From Moheibacter stercoris (GTDB lineage Bacteria; Bacteroidota; Bacteroidia; Flavobacteriales; Weeksellaceae): a stretch of DNA of 64,000 bases. Both the position numbers and the translations under genes were made by a program. Where the stretch lies: NCBI RefSeq assembly GCF_040545805.1, contig NZ_JBEPMO010000002.1, positions 124,001 through 188,000 of the forward strand, read 5' to 3'. Of the stretch, positions 1-9,829 are shown one piece after another; position 1 is the stretch's first letter; each line of letters opens with the position of its first letter. The notes beneath the pieces were generated by a model. It did no database searches, was not told the DNA's origin, and saw only the letters and a list, made by a program, of their open reading frames with translations.

Positions 1-1212
1 TTTCGCTTCCAAATTGATTTTCTCCAACAAAGAATCAGAGGTAACTCCTTCAATAGGAAGCTCTCTCGCCGGATAAATATCCAACAATATCAATTCATCA
101 AACTGACTTAAGCTATCCACAAATCCGTCCATAAAATCTCTTGTTCTAGTAAAAAGATGCGGCTGAAATACACCCAATACCTTTTTCCCAGGAAACATAT
201 CTTTGATCGAACGAATCACAGCATTTAGCTCAGTCGGATGATGCGCATAATCGTCAATATATACTTTGTCGTTGAAATCCCAACGATTGAATCGTCTTTT
301 CACTCCAAGAAATTCTGCCAAAGCTTTTTGAATGGTTTCAAATGGAATTCCCAAATACAAGGAAACCGCAATTGCAGCTGTCGCATTTTCGACATTGTGC
401 CTTCCAGGTAATTTCAGGCTAAAATCACGGAATAATCCTTCCGGAGTTTGAACATCGAAATGGTAAATTCCATTTTCAATTCGGATGTTGATCGCATCAA
501 TTTCGGCACCTGATTCTACTCCATAGGTCGTGGCGTTTTCCAATGGTAAGCCTTTTCGAACAAATAATTTTTCAGTAATTTTCTGACTGAATTCAACAAA
601 AGTTTGTTCAAATTCTTCTTTGTTTCCATAGATATCCAAATGATCGGCATCCATGGAGGTAATGATTCCAATTTTGGGCGATAATCTCAAAAAAGAACGA
701 TCAAATTCGTCCGCTTCTGAAACCGTATATTTCGTTCCATTGATCAAGACATTGGAATTATAATTCTCGATAATTCCACCTAAAAAAGCGGTACTTTCTA
801 GATCTGCCTGATGTAAAATATGACCTAAAATGGAAGATGTCGTCGTTTTCCCATGAGTTCCTGCTACTGCAATACCATAAGATGATTTCGTGATTTCACC
901 CAAAACTTCGGAACGTTTTACCATTCGGAATTCCTTCTGAACGAAATATTGATAAATAACGGTATCATTTGGAATCGCTGGTGTATAAATCACCAAAGTA
1001 TTTTCGGGCGTTAAGAAGTTAGGTACTTTATCAGTTTGATCATCAAATGAAATGTCAATCCCTTCTTTTTCCAAAGCCAAAGTCAGTTCAGTAGGCGTTT
1101 TATCATACCCCAAAACCACTTTTTCCAAAGATTTGAAATAGCGTTCCAAGGCGCTCATACCGATTCCTCCGGCGCCAATGAAATAATAATAGGCATAATC
1201 TAAAACGTTCAT
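1..1212 (-). CDS. murC: UDP-N-acetylmuramate--L-alanine ligase MurC (3' end missing)
   Basis: Cytoplasmic ATP-dependent ligase adding L-Ala to UDP-MurNAc, the first amino-acid step of the peptidoglycan stem peptide. I translated 404 codons from the ATG at 1212. The product opens with MNVLDYAYYYFIGAGGIGMS, a glycine-rich nucleotide-binding loop, and carries the Mur-ligase P-loop AGTHGKTTT at about residues 117-125. No stop is reached before base 1, so roughly the last 50 residues of a normal MurC of about 450 lie outside the window. The start ATG overlaps the murG stop as ATGA, so it is translationally coupled as the next dcw gene. ftsQ/ftsA/ftsZ would be expected beyond the window edge by family gene order. 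Confidence 0.97.
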   Translation of the reverse strand, partial: MNVLDYAYYYFIGAGGIGMSALERYFKSLEKVVLGYDKTPTELTLALEKEGIDISFDDQTDKVPNFLTPENTLVIYTPAIPNDTVIYQYFVQKEFRMVKRSEVLGEITKSSYGIAVAGTHGKTTTSSILGHILHQADLESTAFLGGIIENYNSNVLINGTKYTVSEADEFDRSFLRLSPKIGIITSMDADHLDIYGNKEEFEQTFVEFSQKITEKLFVRKGLPLENATTYGVESGAEIDAINIRIENGIYHFDVQTPEGLFRDFSLKLPGRHNVENATAAIAVSLYLGIPFETIQKALAEFLGVKRRFNRWDFNDKVYIDDYAHHPTELNAVIRSIKDMFPGKKVLGVFQPHLFTRTRDFMDGFVDSLSQFDELILLDIYPARELPIEGVTSDSLLEKINLEAK

Positions 1213-2321
1213 TTGATTTGATTTAATAAAATATCCACAATTTCTTTTGTTGCATTGGGTTTTCCCAAAGCTTTTAAATGGGTTGACAATTCCTTTTGTT
1301 TGCTTTCGTCCTTCAACAATTCCAAACTAGCCTTTACCAATGAGAAAGGAACTTCTTGGTCTGTAAACATCATGGCTGCATTTTTATCTACCAAAGCTTG
1401 GGCGTTTTTGGTTTGATGATCTTCTGCCGCAAATGGGAAAGGAACCAAAATCACAGGTTTCCCAACTAACGACAACTCAGAAATTGCCATCGCTCCTGCT
1501 CTTGAAACAATCACATCTGCTGCTGCAAATGCTGTTTTCATATCGTATATAAATTCCGTTACATGAATTCCTTTTGCGTCATGCGGAATTTCTGCACGTA
1601 TTTTTTCGTATTCTAATTTTCCTGTTTGCCAAATCAATTGAACATCGGAATCCACCAATTTTTTCCAATCTGCCAACCATGCATTGTTCAAGGTTCTCGA
1701 ACCTTGACTTCCTCCGATGGACAAAATCGTTTTTTTGGAAGTATCCAAACCAAATGAATTCAATGCGACATCATGATCGGTTAGATTTTGGAAAATTTCA
1801 GAACGAATAGGATTTCCTGTTAAATGAACTTTTGATTTTGGAAATTCTTGAATTCCGTCATAAGCAACACAAATCGCTGCTGCTTTGTTTTTCAAAAGTT
1901 TATTGGTAATTCCTGGAAAGGAATTTTGTTCTTGAATGACAACCGGAATGTTTCGTTTTGCAGCTTGCCACAAAAGTGGACCACTTGCGTATCCGCCAGT
2001 TCCAATTGCTACATCGGGTTGAAATTCCTGAATGATTTTGGAAGCCAAACTCAAACTCTTCTGAAGCTTCAAAGGAAATTTCAAATTCGCCAAAAGATTG
2101 CCACGAACGATTCCCGAGATAGGAAGTCCTTTGATCTGGTAACCTGCTTTTGGAACTTTTTCCATTTCCATTTTCCCCAAAGCACCTACAAACAAAATCT
2201 GTGCTTCTGGCAAACGGGATTTGATTTCATCTGCAATCGCAATTGCCGGATAAATATGCCCACCTGTGCCTCCACCACTAATGATAATTCTAGGCGATGT
2301 CTTCGATAACTTCTGGTGCAT
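1209..2321 (-). CDS. murG: UDP-N-acetylglucosamine--lipid I transferase MurG
   Basis: Peripheral membrane glycosyltransferase that adds GlcNAc to lipid I to make lipid II. The 370-residue protein has the donor/lipid-binding loop GGGTGGHIYPA (residues 16-26), a second glycine loop GGSQGS, and the C-terminal nucleotide-binding stretch AEDHQTKNA typical of GT28 enzymes. The ATG at 2321 lies 32 bases inside the end of ftsW, and its stop overlaps murC by four bases, so it sits in a tightly coupled operon. Length and motifs are normal for the family. Confidence 0.98.
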   Translation of the reverse strand: MHQKLSKTSPRIIISGGGTGGHIYPAIAIADEIKSRLPEAQILFVGALGKMEMEKVPKAGYQIKGLPISGIVRGNLLANLKFPLKLQKSLSLASKIIQEFQPDVAIGTGGYASGPLLWQAAKRNIPVVIQEQNSFPGITNKLLKNKAAAICVAYDGIQEFPKSKVHLTGNPIRSEIFQNLTDHDVALNSFGLDTSKKTILSIGGSQGSRTLNNAWLADWKKLVDSDVQLIWQTGKLEYEKIRAEIPHDAKGIHVTEFIYDMKTAFAAADVIVSRAGAMAISELSLVGKPVILVPFPFAAEDHQTKNAQALVDKNAAMMFTDQEVPFSLVKASLELLKDESKQKELSTHLKALGKPNATKEIVDILLNQIK

Positions 2322-3492
2322 TTCTTTTTACTTCTAAATCAATTTCTTCTTGCGATTTAATCGCTCTACTCACACTCAACACCACTCCAAAGGCAATACA
2401 AACTACCCAAAGAGCCGTTCCTCCATAACTGATCATTGGCAAAGGCTGACCCGTTACAGGAAATAAGTTCACAGCAACACCCATGTTGATGAATGCCTGA
2501 AAAATAATGGGCAACCCGACGGCAAACACCAAGAGTGTCCCAAAAAATGTATGGATTTTGGTCGCAATGACCATCATTCTAAATAAAATCATGAGGAACA
2601 GGAAGATTAAAAACATCGATCCCATAATTCCGTATTCCTCCACTACAATGGCGAAAATAAAATCCGATGAAGATTGAGGTAAGGTCTGTTTGAATACACT
2701 TTTCCCAGGACCAACACCCGACACTCCTCCTCGATTTATAGCCGCCTTGGCATGGGCAACCTGATAGGATTCAATTCCGTCATCTTTGGAGAAATTCTCA
2801 ATACGAGATTTCCATGTGTGCACACGTGAATTCGGAATTATATCGGCAAAATTCAAGGCTATGAAAATAAAAGCTCCACCCGCCAGAACACCAAATCCAA
2901 AGATTCCTAACAGATACTTAATCGGATAGCCCCCAATGAACAACAACACCATGCACATCACAAATAGAATGACCGCGGTGGATCCATTGGCTGGAAAAAT
3001 CAATCCAATAATTACGAACATTGGGAAAAACAACGGAAAAAAGGATTGCCCTAAGGTCACATCTTTGTTCCGGATCTTGGTTAAATACCTTGCGATGTAC
3101 ACTAGCAAAACCATCGATGCAAATGTCGAAGTTTGAATGGTTATGGATGTACCTGGCAATTTCAACCAGCGTGCGGCATTTGCCCCTTCAATGGTTGTCC
3201 CTTGTAAGAGTGTGACGATGAGCAGCACAAATATGACGGGTAAACCGAGTAAGGCAATTCCTCCGAAATATTTGTAATCGACTCGCTGAAGCGCCACAAT
3301 GATGATCATACCAATGATTAAGAAAGCTGCATGTTTTCCCATATGCGAGAAAACCGAACCTGCTCCTACGGTATACACCAAATTGGAACTTGCCGAATAA
3401 ACGGGAAGAAAAGAGAATATCGCCAATAGGACAATGAATGCCCAAAGGTACTTATCTCCTTTTATGTAATTTTTTAAAAATCCAAATCCCAT
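2290..3492 (-). CDS. ftsW: Septal peptidoglycan glycosyltransferase FtsW
   Basis: SEDS-family membrane protein (400 residues, about ten hydrophobic segments) that polymerises lipid II at the septum together with the class B PBP encoded upstream in the same operon. The C-terminal part has the SEDS signature around NMGVAVNLFPVTGQPLPMIS and a YGGTALW motif, and the middle has the long periplasmic loop with HAKAAINRGG. Position between murD and murG is the standard dcw position for FtsW and separates it from the rodA copy at 30255. Confidence 0.97.
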   Translation of the reverse strand: MGFGFLKNYIKGDKYLWAFIVLLAIFSFLPVYSASSNLVYTVGAGSVFSHMGKHAAFLIIGMIIIVALQRVDYKYFGGIALLGLPVIFVLLIVTLLQGTTIEGANAARWLKLPGTSITIQTSTFASMVLLVYIARYLTKIRNKDVTLGQSFFPLFFPMFVIIGLIFPANGSTAVILFVMCMVLLFIGGYPIKYLLGIFGFGVLAGGAFIFIALNFADIIPNSRVHTWKSRIENFSKDDGIESYQVAHAKAAINRGGVSGVGPGKSVFKQTLPQSSSDFIFAIVVEEYGIMGSMFLIFLFLMILFRMMVIATKIHTFFGTLLVFAVGLPIIFQAFINMGVAVNLFPVTGQPLPMISYGGTALWVVCIAFGVVLSVSRAIKSQEEIDLEVKRNAPEVIEDIA

Positions 3493-3503
3493 TTGACTTC
3501 GTA

Positions 3504-4838
3504 TTATAGGTTTTTCACTTCTTTTTTGAACTGATTTCCTCTGTCTTCGTAATTTTTAAATAAATCAAAACTTGCACAAGCTGGAGACAACAAAACAGTA
3601 TCACCCTTTCTACCAAACATATAAGCGGAACGAACTGCATCTTGCATCGTATTGGTTTCGATGATGTTATCCACAACTCCTTCAAAAGCATCTAAAATTT
3701 TGGAATTGTCAACTCCTAAACATACAATTGCCTTCACTTTCTTTTTCACCAAAGGCATCAATTCCGAATAGTCATTTCCTTTATCGGTTCCACCCACAAT
3801 CCAAACAGTTGGGTTTTTCATGCTTTCCAATGCATAATAAGCTGCATTGACATTGGTCGCTTTGGAGTCGTTGATAAATTCAATTCCCCCAACTTTCAAT
3901 ACAGATTCTAAACGGTGCTCCACAGCTGTAAAATCAAACAAACTACGTTTAATGGTATCTTTTCTAATTTTCAAGATATTGGCAGCAGTAGCCGCAGCCA
4001 TACTATTGGAAACATTGTGTTTTCCTCTCAAAGCAAATTCAGAAATTGGTAATTCTACTTTTTCTGGAAAGTTTAAGGTTACATTTTCATCATCTGCATA
4101 AGATCCGTCGTTTACATGTGTGCTCATTGAGAATGGTATTTTTTTAGCTTTTGTATTTATTTCTTTTATCAAATCGGCAATGCCGTTGTCGTCATAGTTG
4201 TACACGAAATAATCTTCGTGGTTTTGGTTTTCGGTGATTTTAAATTTCGATTGTGCATACAATTCCAATTTATAATCGTATTGATCTAAATGATCAGGAG
4301 TTATGTTTAACAAGATGGCGATATACGGTTTGAACGAAATCACATCATCCAATTGGAAACTACTGATTTCCAATACATAATATTCGTATTCATCATTGAC
4401 CACCATTTCGGCAAAACTCTTCCCGATGTTTCCTCCCAATCCAACGTTTAGTCCTTCTTGGGTTAGAATATGATGCATCAAAGTTGCGGTGGTCGTCTTT
4501 CCGTTACTTCCTGTGATGGCAATAATTTTGGCCGTTGTATATCTTGAAGCAAATTCGATTTCGGAAATAATCGGTACATGTCGATTTTTCAATTCTTCAA
4601 TCAAAGGTGCTTTCTTGGGAATCCCAGGGCTTTTCACCACCAAGTCCGCATTAAGAATTCGCTCTTCGGAATGCGTTCCTTCTTCGAATTCAATTCCGTT
4701 TTGGGTTAATTTGGTTCGGTATTCTTCCTTCAAACTTCCACGGTCTGAAAGAAACACACGAAATCCTTGTTTTTTACCCAAAAGCGCTGCACCTACACCA
4801 CTTTCACCTCCGCCTAATATGACTAAGTTCTCCTGCAT
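3504..4838 (-). CDS. murD: UDP-N-acetylmuramoylalanine--D-glutamate ligase MurD
   Basis: Cytoplasmic ligase adding D-Glu to UDP-MurNAc-L-Ala. I place the start at the ATG at 4838 (MQENLVILGGGESG, 444 residues) rather than 27 bases upstream, because it puts the Rossmann-like GGGESGVG loop at the usual distance from the N-terminus and gives a one-base TAATG overlap with the mraY stop. P-loop GSNGKTTT is at residues 110-117; ITPDHLDQY and the late GGTDKGNDY motifs are family hallmarks. A gap of 11 bases separates it from ftsW. Confidence 0.97.
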   Translation of the reverse strand: MQENLVILGGGESGVGAALLGKKQGFRVFLSDRGSLKEEYRTKLTQNGIEFEEGTHSEERILNADLVVKSPGIPKKAPLIEELKNRHVPIISEIEFASRYTTAKIIAITGSNGKTTTATLMHHILTQEGLNVGLGGNIGKSFAEMVVNDEYEYYVLEISSFQLDDVISFKPYIAILLNITPDHLDQYDYKLELYAQSKFKITENQNHEDYFVYNYDDNGIADLIKEINTKAKKIPFSMSTHVNDGSYADDENVTLNFPEKVELPISEFALRGKHNVSNSMAAATAANILKIRKDTIKRSLFDFTAVEHRLESVLKVGGIEFINDSKATNVNAAYYALESMKNPTVWIVGGTDKGNDYSELMPLVKKKVKAIVCLGVDNSKILDAFEGVVDNIIETNTMQDAVRSAYMFGRKGDTVLLSPACASFDLFKNYEDRGNQFKKEVKNL

Positions 4839-6064
4839 TATCTCATTTTTAAGGTGATGATACATACAACAGCCAAGATGAACCCGACAATCATCATACG
4901 GTTGACAATTTTACTTTCGTGGTATCCTTCTTTCTGGAAATGGTGATGCAATGGTGACATCAAGAAAATCCTTCTACCTTCTCCAAACTTCTTTTTTGTG
5001 TATTTGAAATAACTTACCTGCATCATGACAGACAAACTTTCGGCAAAGAAAATTCCACATAATACAGGAAGCATTAATTCTTTTCGAACGATGATCGCAA
5101 TTACAGCAATTAATCCACCGATGGTCAAACTTCCCGTATCGCCCATGAAAACTTGAGCCGGATAGGTATTGTACCAAAGGAATCCAATCAATCCCCCAAT
5201 AAATGCCGTACAGAAAATCACGACCTCTTCTGTTCGAGGGATGAATACAATGTTGAGATAATCAGCAAAGATGATGTTCCCCGAAACGAAGGCAAATAAG
5301 GATAATGCGGCCACAATAATGACCGACGAACCTGCCGCGAGACCATCAATCCCATCGGTTAAATTGGCTCCATTGGAAACAGCTGTGATAATCACGATGA
5401 CTGCAAATAAGAAAACAATCCATTCGTATTTAATTTTCCCAGAATTGTCCATCCAAAACAATAATTCACCATAGTTGAATTCATTGTTTTTCAAGAAGGG
5501 AACGGTCGTATCTAAACTTTTTTCTTCTTCTCCGAATTTGACAATTTGATGACCAACTACTTGCGATTGTTGTACAGGAACTTGGTGTTTAACAGTCACA
5601 TCTGGACTAAAGTAAATCATCGTTCCGACAAATAGTCCTAAACCAACTTGTCCTAAAACTTTGAATTTCCCAGCTAGACCTTGTTTGTTTTTACGAAATA
5701 CTTTGATGTAATCATCTAAAAATCCGATAGCTCCCAACCAAACAGTTGAAACCAATAAGATAATGATATAAATATTGTCCAATTTAGCAAAAAGCAAAAC
5801 GGGAATAACCGTTGCCAAAATGATGATAATTCCACCCATTGTTGGCGTTCCAGTTTTTTCCTTTTGTCCTTCTAAACCTAAATCACGAACGGTTTCGCCC
5901 AATTGTTCACGTCGTAAATAATTGATAATTTTCTTCCCGAAGAACAAAGCGATTAGCAAAGCCATTAGAACAGCTAAACCTGCACGAGTTGATGTATATT
6001 GAAACACTCCAAATCCAGGAATGTCAAATTGTTTATCCAAAAAGTCAAATAAATAGTACAGCAT
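4838..6064 (-). CDS. mraY: Phospho-N-acetylmuramoyl-pentapeptide transferase MraY
   Basis: Integral membrane enzyme that makes lipid I from UDP-MurNAc-pentapeptide and undecaprenyl phosphate. 408 residues with multiple membrane segments; the FLDDY (115-119) and NLTDGIDGL (234-242) motifs hold catalytic aspartates, and PLHHHF is the conserved late histidine motif. It is longer than the roughly 360 residues of E. coli MraY because a hydrophilic insert of about 60 residues (about 150-212) lies between two membrane segments, a feature I associate with Bacteroidota MraY. Three bases separate it from murE. Confidence 0.97.
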   Translation of the reverse strand: MLYYLFDFLDKQFDIPGFGVFQYTSTRAGLAVLMALLIALFFGKKIINYLRREQLGETVRDLGLEGQKEKTGTPTMGGIIIILATVIPVLLFAKLDNIYIIILLVSTVWLGAIGFLDDYIKVFRKNKQGLAGKFKVLGQVGLGLFVGTMIYFSPDVTVKHQVPVQQSQVVGHQIVKFGEEEKSLDTTVPFLKNNEFNYGELLFWMDNSGKIKYEWIVFLFAVIVIITAVSNGANLTDGIDGLAAGSSVIIVAALSLFAFVSGNIIFADYLNIVFIPRTEEVVIFCTAFIGGLIGFLWYNTYPAQVFMGDTGSLTIGGLIAVIAIIVRKELMLPVLCGIFFAESLSVMMQVSYFKYTKKKFGEGRRIFLMSPLHHHFQKEGYHESKIVNRMMIVGFILAVVCIITLKMR

Positions 6065-6067
6065 TCC

Positions 6068-7528
6068 TTATTTATTGAGTTGTTTACTTAATTCTACAAT
6101 TGTTTCCATATCATCAAAATGGTGTTTTACCCCTTTGATTTCTTGATAAGTTTCATGCCCCTTTCCAGCAACCAAAATGATGTCTCCTCTATCGGCCATT
6201 TTCAAAGCCGTTTTGATTGCCTCTTTACGATCTGTGATTTTTAAAGTTTTTCTGAAATTTTGAGGCTCAACTCCAACTTCCATTTCAGCTAAAATCGCTT
6301 CTGGATCTTCACTTCTTGGATTGTCTGACGTGAAAATAGCTAAATCGGATTCGTTGGAAGCTATTTTGGCCATTTCTGGGCGTTTCGTTTTATCTCGATC
6401 TCCTCCGCACCCTACAACCGTAATCAATTTTTCATTGCGGGTTCTGATGTTTTGAATCGTATTCAATACATTTTCCAATGCATCGGGTGTATGAGCATAA
6501 TCCACAATGGCAACAATTCCGTTTTCGGTAATAATGGATTGAAATCTACCATCGACGGTTTTCAATTTGCTAAGACTTGTCAAGATTTCTTCTTGGTCAA
6601 ATCCTAAAATTCGTGCAATGGAATAAACAGCCAACAAATTATAGGCATTGAATTGACCAATTAGAGGCGTCCAAAATTCTTTCCCATCCAACAACATCAA
6701 CATTCCATCGAACTGATTTTCCAAAATTCTCGCTTTGAAATCCGCATCGGTTTTCAAGGCATAGGAATGGCGAGTAGAATCCGTGTTTTGCAACATCACG
6801 ATTCCATTTTTATCGTCAATATTGGTCAAGCTATGCGAAGACTTTGGCAATTCGTCAAAGAATTTCTTCTTGGCTTTGATGTATTCCGCAAAAGTCTTGT
6901 GGTAATCCAAATGGTCATGCGATATATTGCTGAATACTCCCACTTGGAAATGCAAACCAGCAATTCTATTTTGATGAATTCCATGTGAACTCACTTCCAT
7001 CACCGCATATTCACACCCCGCTTCAACTGCTTCACTAAAAATTTTGTTTAAGGTCAAAATGTCTGGTGTGGTATGAGAAGACGGATATTCCTTTCCATGT
7101 ATTAAAATTCGAATCGTCGAAACCAAAATCGTTGCAAAGCCAAGTGACTCCAATAAATTATAGGTTAAGGTCGCTGTTGTGGTTTTGCCATTGGTTCCGG
7201 TTATTCCGATTAATTTTAATTTCTCGGTTGGATTGCCGTATAAATTTGAGGCAATAATCCCTAAAGCTATAGAAGAATTTTCTACCACCACATAAGTAAC
7301 ATGATCTTGAATTTGAGCAGGTTTCTTTTCGCACACAATGGCTACTGCACCCAACTCAATTGCTTTATCAATAAAATCATGTCCATCAACCTGAGTTCCA
7401 GATTGAGCAACAAACAAAGTGCTCTCAGCAACTTTTCTTGAGTCAAATTCCACCGTGGAAATTTCCACCAATGGATTGCCCATAAGTTCCCGAATGTTCA
7501 CCTTGTATAGTAAATCTTTCAACTGCAT
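6068..7528 (-). CDS. murE: UDP-MurNAc-L-Ala-D-Glu--2,6-diaminopimelate ligase MurE
   Basis: Adds the third stem-peptide residue. The 486-residue protein has the P-loop GTNGKTTT (111-118), the HDHLDYH motif (204-210) and DNPR at 402-405. The DNPR tetrad is the established signature for meso-diaminopimelate, so the cell wall is predicted to be the normal Gram-negative DAP type. The start ATG abuts the ftsI stop directly (7528/7529), so the two are presumably translated from one message. Confidence 0.97.
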   Translation of the reverse strand: MQLKDLLYKVNIRELMGNPLVEISTVEFDSRKVAESTLFVAQSGTQVDGHDFIDKAIELGAVAIVCEKKPAQIQDHVTYVVVENSSIALGIIASNLYGNPTEKLKLIGITGTNGKTTTATLTYNLLESLGFATILVSTIRILIHGKEYPSSHTTPDILTLNKIFSEAVEAGCEYAVMEVSSHGIHQNRIAGLHFQVGVFSNISHDHLDYHKTFAEYIKAKKKFFDELPKSSHSLTNIDDKNGIVMLQNTDSTRHSYALKTDADFKARILENQFDGMLMLLDGKEFWTPLIGQFNAYNLLAVYSIARILGFDQEEILTSLSKLKTVDGRFQSIITENGIVAIVDYAHTPDALENVLNTIQNIRTRNEKLITVVGCGGDRDKTKRPEMAKIASNESDLAIFTSDNPRSEDPEAILAEMEVGVEPQNFRKTLKITDRKEAIKTALKMADRGDIILVAGKGHETYQEIKGVKHHFDDMETIVELSKQLNK

Positions 7529-9496
7529 TTATCCTTCTAACGTTAAATATATTGTTTCACCTTTTCTAAATGTTGAACCTGCTGGTATTGATTGTGCTCG
7601 CACTTTTCCGATACCGGAATAACGCACATCTAAACCCATATTTTCCAAAGCAGGAATCACACTATCACCCGATTTTCCAATTAGATTCGGAATCTTTTTG
7701 GTTTCATAATTCGGTTTGAATTTTTCTGTTGACTGAATCAAATTCGGAACATTTACCAATTTCGGTAGTTCTGGAGATGGTTGAGGCGTTCTGGAATACA
7801 CCCAATCCGCAATTTTCTTGAAAACTGGCGCTGTTACGCCACCTCCATAATATCCTTTGCTTCTATTGGGTTTATGGATAATCACCACACAAGAATATTT
7901 TGGATTATCTGCAGGAAAGAATCCAGCAAAAGAAGCACGGTATTGCATCGGTTGATCTTTCACCCAATATTCGACACGCGCAGTTCCGGTTTTCCCCGCT
8001 ATTTCATAATGTTCTGTAAAAATATTTCGAGCAGTTCCGTCAGAAACAGCATCTTTCAACATCCTAGTTACCGCAGCAATGTTTTCTGGAGAAGACATTC
8101 TTTCTACCAAAACTTGAGGCTTGAAATCGATAACTTGACCGTTGCTTTTTTCAATTTTGTCAATGAACAATGGTTTTAATAATTTACCACCATTTGCCAC
8201 ACCATTGTAAAAGGTTAAAATCTGCAAAGGCGTCATTTGGAAACCATATCCATAGGACATAACTGGCAAAGTTACATTGCTCCAATTTGGATCTTCAGGA
8301 CGATGAAATTTCGGAGCACCCTCCCCTGAAATGTCAATTCCCAAAGGTTTGGTCAAATGCCATTTGTCCAATTGATCAAAGAACTCTTGCGGATCAGCTC
8401 CATATCCAGCATTGATCAATTTCGCAGTACCAATATTGGAAGATTTTACCAAAACCGTTCCGACATCAATTCTACCATAACCTTTGGTGTCAGAAATCAC
8501 TCGATTGTACAAACGATAGCGTCCACCACCTGTTTCAACCATCGTTTCGGGTTTGAATTTTTCATTTTCCAAACCTGCTAAAATCGAAACCGTTTTAAAA
8601 GTAGAACCCGGCTCAGCACCATCTCCTACTACATAATTATAGACATCGGAATAAATAGAATCTGAAATTCGTTTCAAATTGACAATCGCACGAATTTTCC
8701 CAGTTTCCACTTCCATTACAGCCACACATCCATATTCCGCTTGATATTGCTTCAATTGATCTTGCAATGCACTATAAGCAGCAATTTGCATACCTGCATC
8801 GATGGTCGTATAGACATTGGAACCATTAACAGGTTCTTGTTCCCATGATTTAAAAGGTCTCCACTGGCCGCGCCCCATAAACTGTTCCCAACGTTTTCCT
8901 TCAACTCCCGACAAATCTTTTGCGTAAGCACCTTCCAAACCAGCTTTCCCACGATGATCATCGTAGCCAATTGTTCTCGCCCCTACATCGGCCAAGACCA
9001 ATTCACGTTTTGGTTTGGTTTCATGAATAAATCCACCTTTATTTTGACCTTCTCTGAAAATGGGAAAAGATTTAATTCTCATGTATTCCTGATAATCCAA
9101 TCCTTTGATCAAGGTCATGTATCTATTTCCTTTATTTCGTTCTGTTTTTAATTTTTCTTCGAAATAAGAGGATGGTTTGTCAAACATTTTAGACAAAGAA
9201 TCTGATAAAGCACGAACTTCAGAATTGAACAGTTCGTCTTTGACAACTGTCAAATCCAAATAAATATTATGAATGGTAATCGTAGTTGCCAACAAATCTC
9301 CATCTGAAGCATACAAATTCCCACGTTCAGCAGGCTCTTCTTGCAAACGAAAACTTCTTTCGGCAAAATCATCCAATCTTGCCCCTTCAGCTACCTGAAT
9401 TTTGATCATAGAATAACAGACCCCGATTGCAATCATAAGCAATCCTGCAGCCACTGCATACCCTCTTACCAATACATGTTTACGGTTCTTGATCAT
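7529..9496 (-). CDS. ftsI: Septal class B penicillin-binding protein (FtsI/PBP3 type) with PASTA domain
   Basis: Membrane-anchored transpeptidase that cross-links septal peptidoglycan with FtsW. 655 residues: one N-terminal membrane segment (about 12-32), a PBP dimerisation domain (about 50-210), then the transpeptidase domain with S298-T-F-K301, S352-S-N354 and K502-T-G504, all three catalytic motifs intact. A single PASTA domain occupies about 595-655. The PASTA tail is usual in Bacteroidota FtsI and absent from E. coli FtsI. It overlaps the FtsL-like gene by 17 bases. Confidence 0.96.
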   Translation of the reverse strand: MIKNRKHVLVRGYAVAAGLLMIAIGVCYSMIKIQVAEGARLDDFAERSFRLQEEPAERGNLYASDGDLLATTITIHNIYLDLTVVKDELFNSEVRALSDSLSKMFDKPSSYFEEKLKTERNKGNRYMTLIKGLDYQEYMRIKSFPIFREGQNKGGFIHETKPKRELVLADVGARTIGYDDHRGKAGLEGAYAKDLSGVEGKRWEQFMGRGQWRPFKSWEQEPVNGSNVYTTIDAGMQIAAYSALQDQLKQYQAEYGCVAVMEVETGKIRAIVNLKRISDSIYSDVYNYVVGDGAEPGSTFKTVSILAGLENEKFKPETMVETGGGRYRLYNRVISDTKGYGRIDVGTVLVKSSNIGTAKLINAGYGADPQEFFDQLDKWHLTKPLGIDISGEGAPKFHRPEDPNWSNVTLPVMSYGYGFQMTPLQILTFYNGVANGGKLLKPLFIDKIEKSNGQVIDFKPQVLVERMSSPENIAAVTRMLKDAVSDGTARNIFTEHYEIAGKTGTARVEYWVKDQPMQYRASFAGFFPADNPKYSCVVIIHKPNRSKGYYGGGVTAPVFKKIADWVYSRTPQPSPELPKLVNVPNLIQSTEKFKPNYETKKIPNLIGKSGDSVIPALENMGLDVRYSGIGKVRAQSIPAGSTFRKGETIYLTLEG

Positions 9497-9824
9497 AAAT
9501 TTTCTTTACTATAACGTAAGGTTGTTCGTCTGTTAATTTAATCCCCAAAGCTTCTGATTGCCTCATAATTTCTGGCTCTAATTGCATTTTCATCAAATAG
9601 CGATGAGCATCTGTATATTGAGCTTTCAAATTGGAAACTTCTTCATCTAATTGTTTAATTTTTACTACTTTTTTGTTTACCCAATGCGAACTTGAGATAC
9701 TCACAAATGCCAAAAACACTAGATACAACACAAATCTCCAGTTCTGCATGGAACCATCTTCGACAAGGAATTTCCCTTTCAGGATATCCATCAGGTTGAT
9801 ATTGCTCTTTTTATTTTTTGCCAT
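9480..9824 (-). CDS. ftsL: FtsL-like divisome protein
   Basis: A 114-residue bitopic protein: a basic cytoplasmic tail, one membrane segment at about residues 27-45 (RFVLYLVFLAFVSISSS) and a charged, heptad-like periplasmic region (KIKQLDEEVSNLKAQ) that could form the coiled coil with FtsB/DivIC. Sequence similarity to well-known FtsL proteins is weak, so the name rests on topology and on its position between rsmH and ftsI, where FtsL is found in nearly all dcw clusters. Known role: scaffold activating FtsW/FtsI. Confidence 0.85.
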   Translation of the reverse strand: MAKNKKSNINLMDILKGKFLVEDGSMQNWRFVLYLVFLAFVSISSSHWVNKKVVKIKQLDEEVSNLKAQYTDAHRYLMKMQLEPEIMRQSEALGIKLTDEQPYVIVKKIYDQEP

Positions 9825-9829
9825 CTGAA